The translations under genes were made by a program, and so were the position numbers. Under the pieces are notes generated by a model, which was not told the DNA's origin, did not search any database, and saw nothing but the letters and a program-made list of their open reading frames with translations. From Flavipsychrobacter sp. (GTDB taxonomy: Bacteria > Bacteroidota > Bacteroidia > Chitinophagales > Chitinophagaceae), in the NCBI GenBank assembly GCA_021156265.1, contig JAJNBR010000208.1, positions 1 to 6,048 on the forward strand: DNA of 6,048 nucleotides, in the 5' to 3' direction. Below are positions 5,427 through 6,048 of this stretch, piece by piece. Each line of letters begins with the position of its first letter. The stretch's first letter is position 1.

Positions 5427-6048
5427 TCATACAACCGTAACCTTTGACAGATCAGCCCCCATGCCCTTGAGTCCGGCGTAGGTCAGCTTATCCATCATCG
5501 CGCCGTCAAAGCAGATGGTTTTGATAGCCTTGTAATATTTATTGGTCAGGGCATAGGTGGGCTGGAAAGATACATTTTGACACAGTTTTCAAAGATTGTT
5601 TTTCTAAGGTCGGTCTTGGTCAGCTTTACGTCGGTCAGTTCTGTATTGGTGAATTTTGCACCGGTCAGTCCTGAGGCGCTGAATTCGGTGCGTACAAGAA
5701 TGGTCTTATTAAAGCGTGCATCCGTAAGGTCGTTAGCCGATAGGGTGCAATCTGTCAGATTCGTTCCATCGAAATTGGCTTCACGCATATCGCTGCCCAT
5801 AAATGAGCTGCCGGTAAGGTCTGCGCCAGCAAAGTCGGAGCCGCGCAAGGCACTGCCGTTAAATTTCCTTTTATGCGCGGTAACGCCCGCGAAGTCACTC
5901 TCCGGGAGGTTGCTCCCGTTGAAGTTCGTCAACAGTTGCCGCTCCTTGTTGCGCGGGTTAGCTACCACCTGTTCCGTTTGCTCAACGTCGCCAGTGGCCT
6001 TTTGGGAAGCCACTTCATCGCCACCAGACTGGAAGTTTTCTGAAAAAT
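5427..6048 (-). pseudogene. Pentapeptide-repeat protein, frameshifted, 5' end outside window
   Basis: The minus-strand frame is open from the right edge and reads a polar, low-complexity segment (about 6046-5930), then consecutive pentapeptide repeats of the A(D/N)LxX type, for example GSDFAGADLTGSSF and ANFDGTNLTD. These fold as a right-handed quadrilateral beta helix. After KTIFENC the frame shifts: the original frame stops at 5546, while the -1 frame continues with QNVSFQPTYALTNKYYK, then FDGAMMDKL and GLKGMGADLSKV, to a TGA at 5427-5429. Discounting two bases of the ACACA at 5580-5584 joins the two parts into 205 in-window residues with repeat periodicity resuming. The start is uncertain: GTG at 6013-6011 is possible, but the frame stays open to the edge, so the gene probably begins outside. 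A sequencing error, a true inactivating indel or a variable site would all fit. The role is unknown; pentapeptide proteins act as DNA mimics, scaffolds or effectors. Confidence 0.82.

Noticed and set aside
5560..5600. Programmed -1 ribosomal frameshift in the pentapeptide gene
   Set aside because: No slippery heptamer of the X XXY YYZ form lies in the correct phase (codons there are TTT GAA AAC TGT GTC), and I see no obvious downstream stimulatory structure. An indel in ACACA is simpler.

Overview
The window looks like chromosomal DNA of a Bacteroidota bacterium, most likely of the Chitinophagaceae type. The reasons are the family flavour of the proteins (LigD, a SWIB protein with a Lys/Ala tail, rhomboid and CorA), the near absence of Shine-Dalgarno sequences before start codons, and several matches to the Bacteroidota -7 promoter element TAnnTTTG. 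The genus is inferred, not shown. No phage, insertion sequence, CRISPR array, rRNA or tRNA was seen.

Layout. (1) Positions 3-92 carry the last 29 codons of an unrecognised plus-strand gene. (2) Positions 128-2173 encode an ATP-dependent DNA ligase D with ligase and polymerase/primase domains, but without the usual N-terminal phosphoesterase domain. (3) A strong symmetrical hairpin at 2184-2216 separates it from a convergent gene (2700-2233, minus) for a small SWIB-domain protein whose N-terminal half is a histone H1-like Lys/Ala/Pro tail made of five identical decapeptides. (4) The gap 2701-3118 holds two near-identical dyads (TCCCTAGGGA core), divergent candidate promoters, a possible 26-codon leader ORF and a foldable RNA leader. 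(5) A 173-residue TPR protein follows at 3119-3640, its stop codon lying inside a terminator hairpin. (6) A rhomboid protease gene (3695-4453) and a CorA-type metal transporter gene (4487-5383) form a likely two-gene operon. (7) On the minus strand, entering from the right edge, is a pentapeptide-repeat protein. Its reading frame breaks at about 5580-5584 but can be followed to 5427 once two bases are discounted.

How they fit together. LigD is the sealing and gap-filling enzyme of bacterial non-homologous end joining; its usual partner Ku is not in the window. The SWIB protein is probably a nucleoid or DNA-binding factor, but its convergent orientation and the terminator argue against co-expression with ligD. 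Rhomboid and CorA are both inner-membrane proteins and are probably co-transcribed. The parts most worth a second look are the regulatory gap 2701-3118, the phosphoesterase-less LigD, the SWIB tail repeat with purely synonymous differences between units, and the frameshifted pentapeptide gene.
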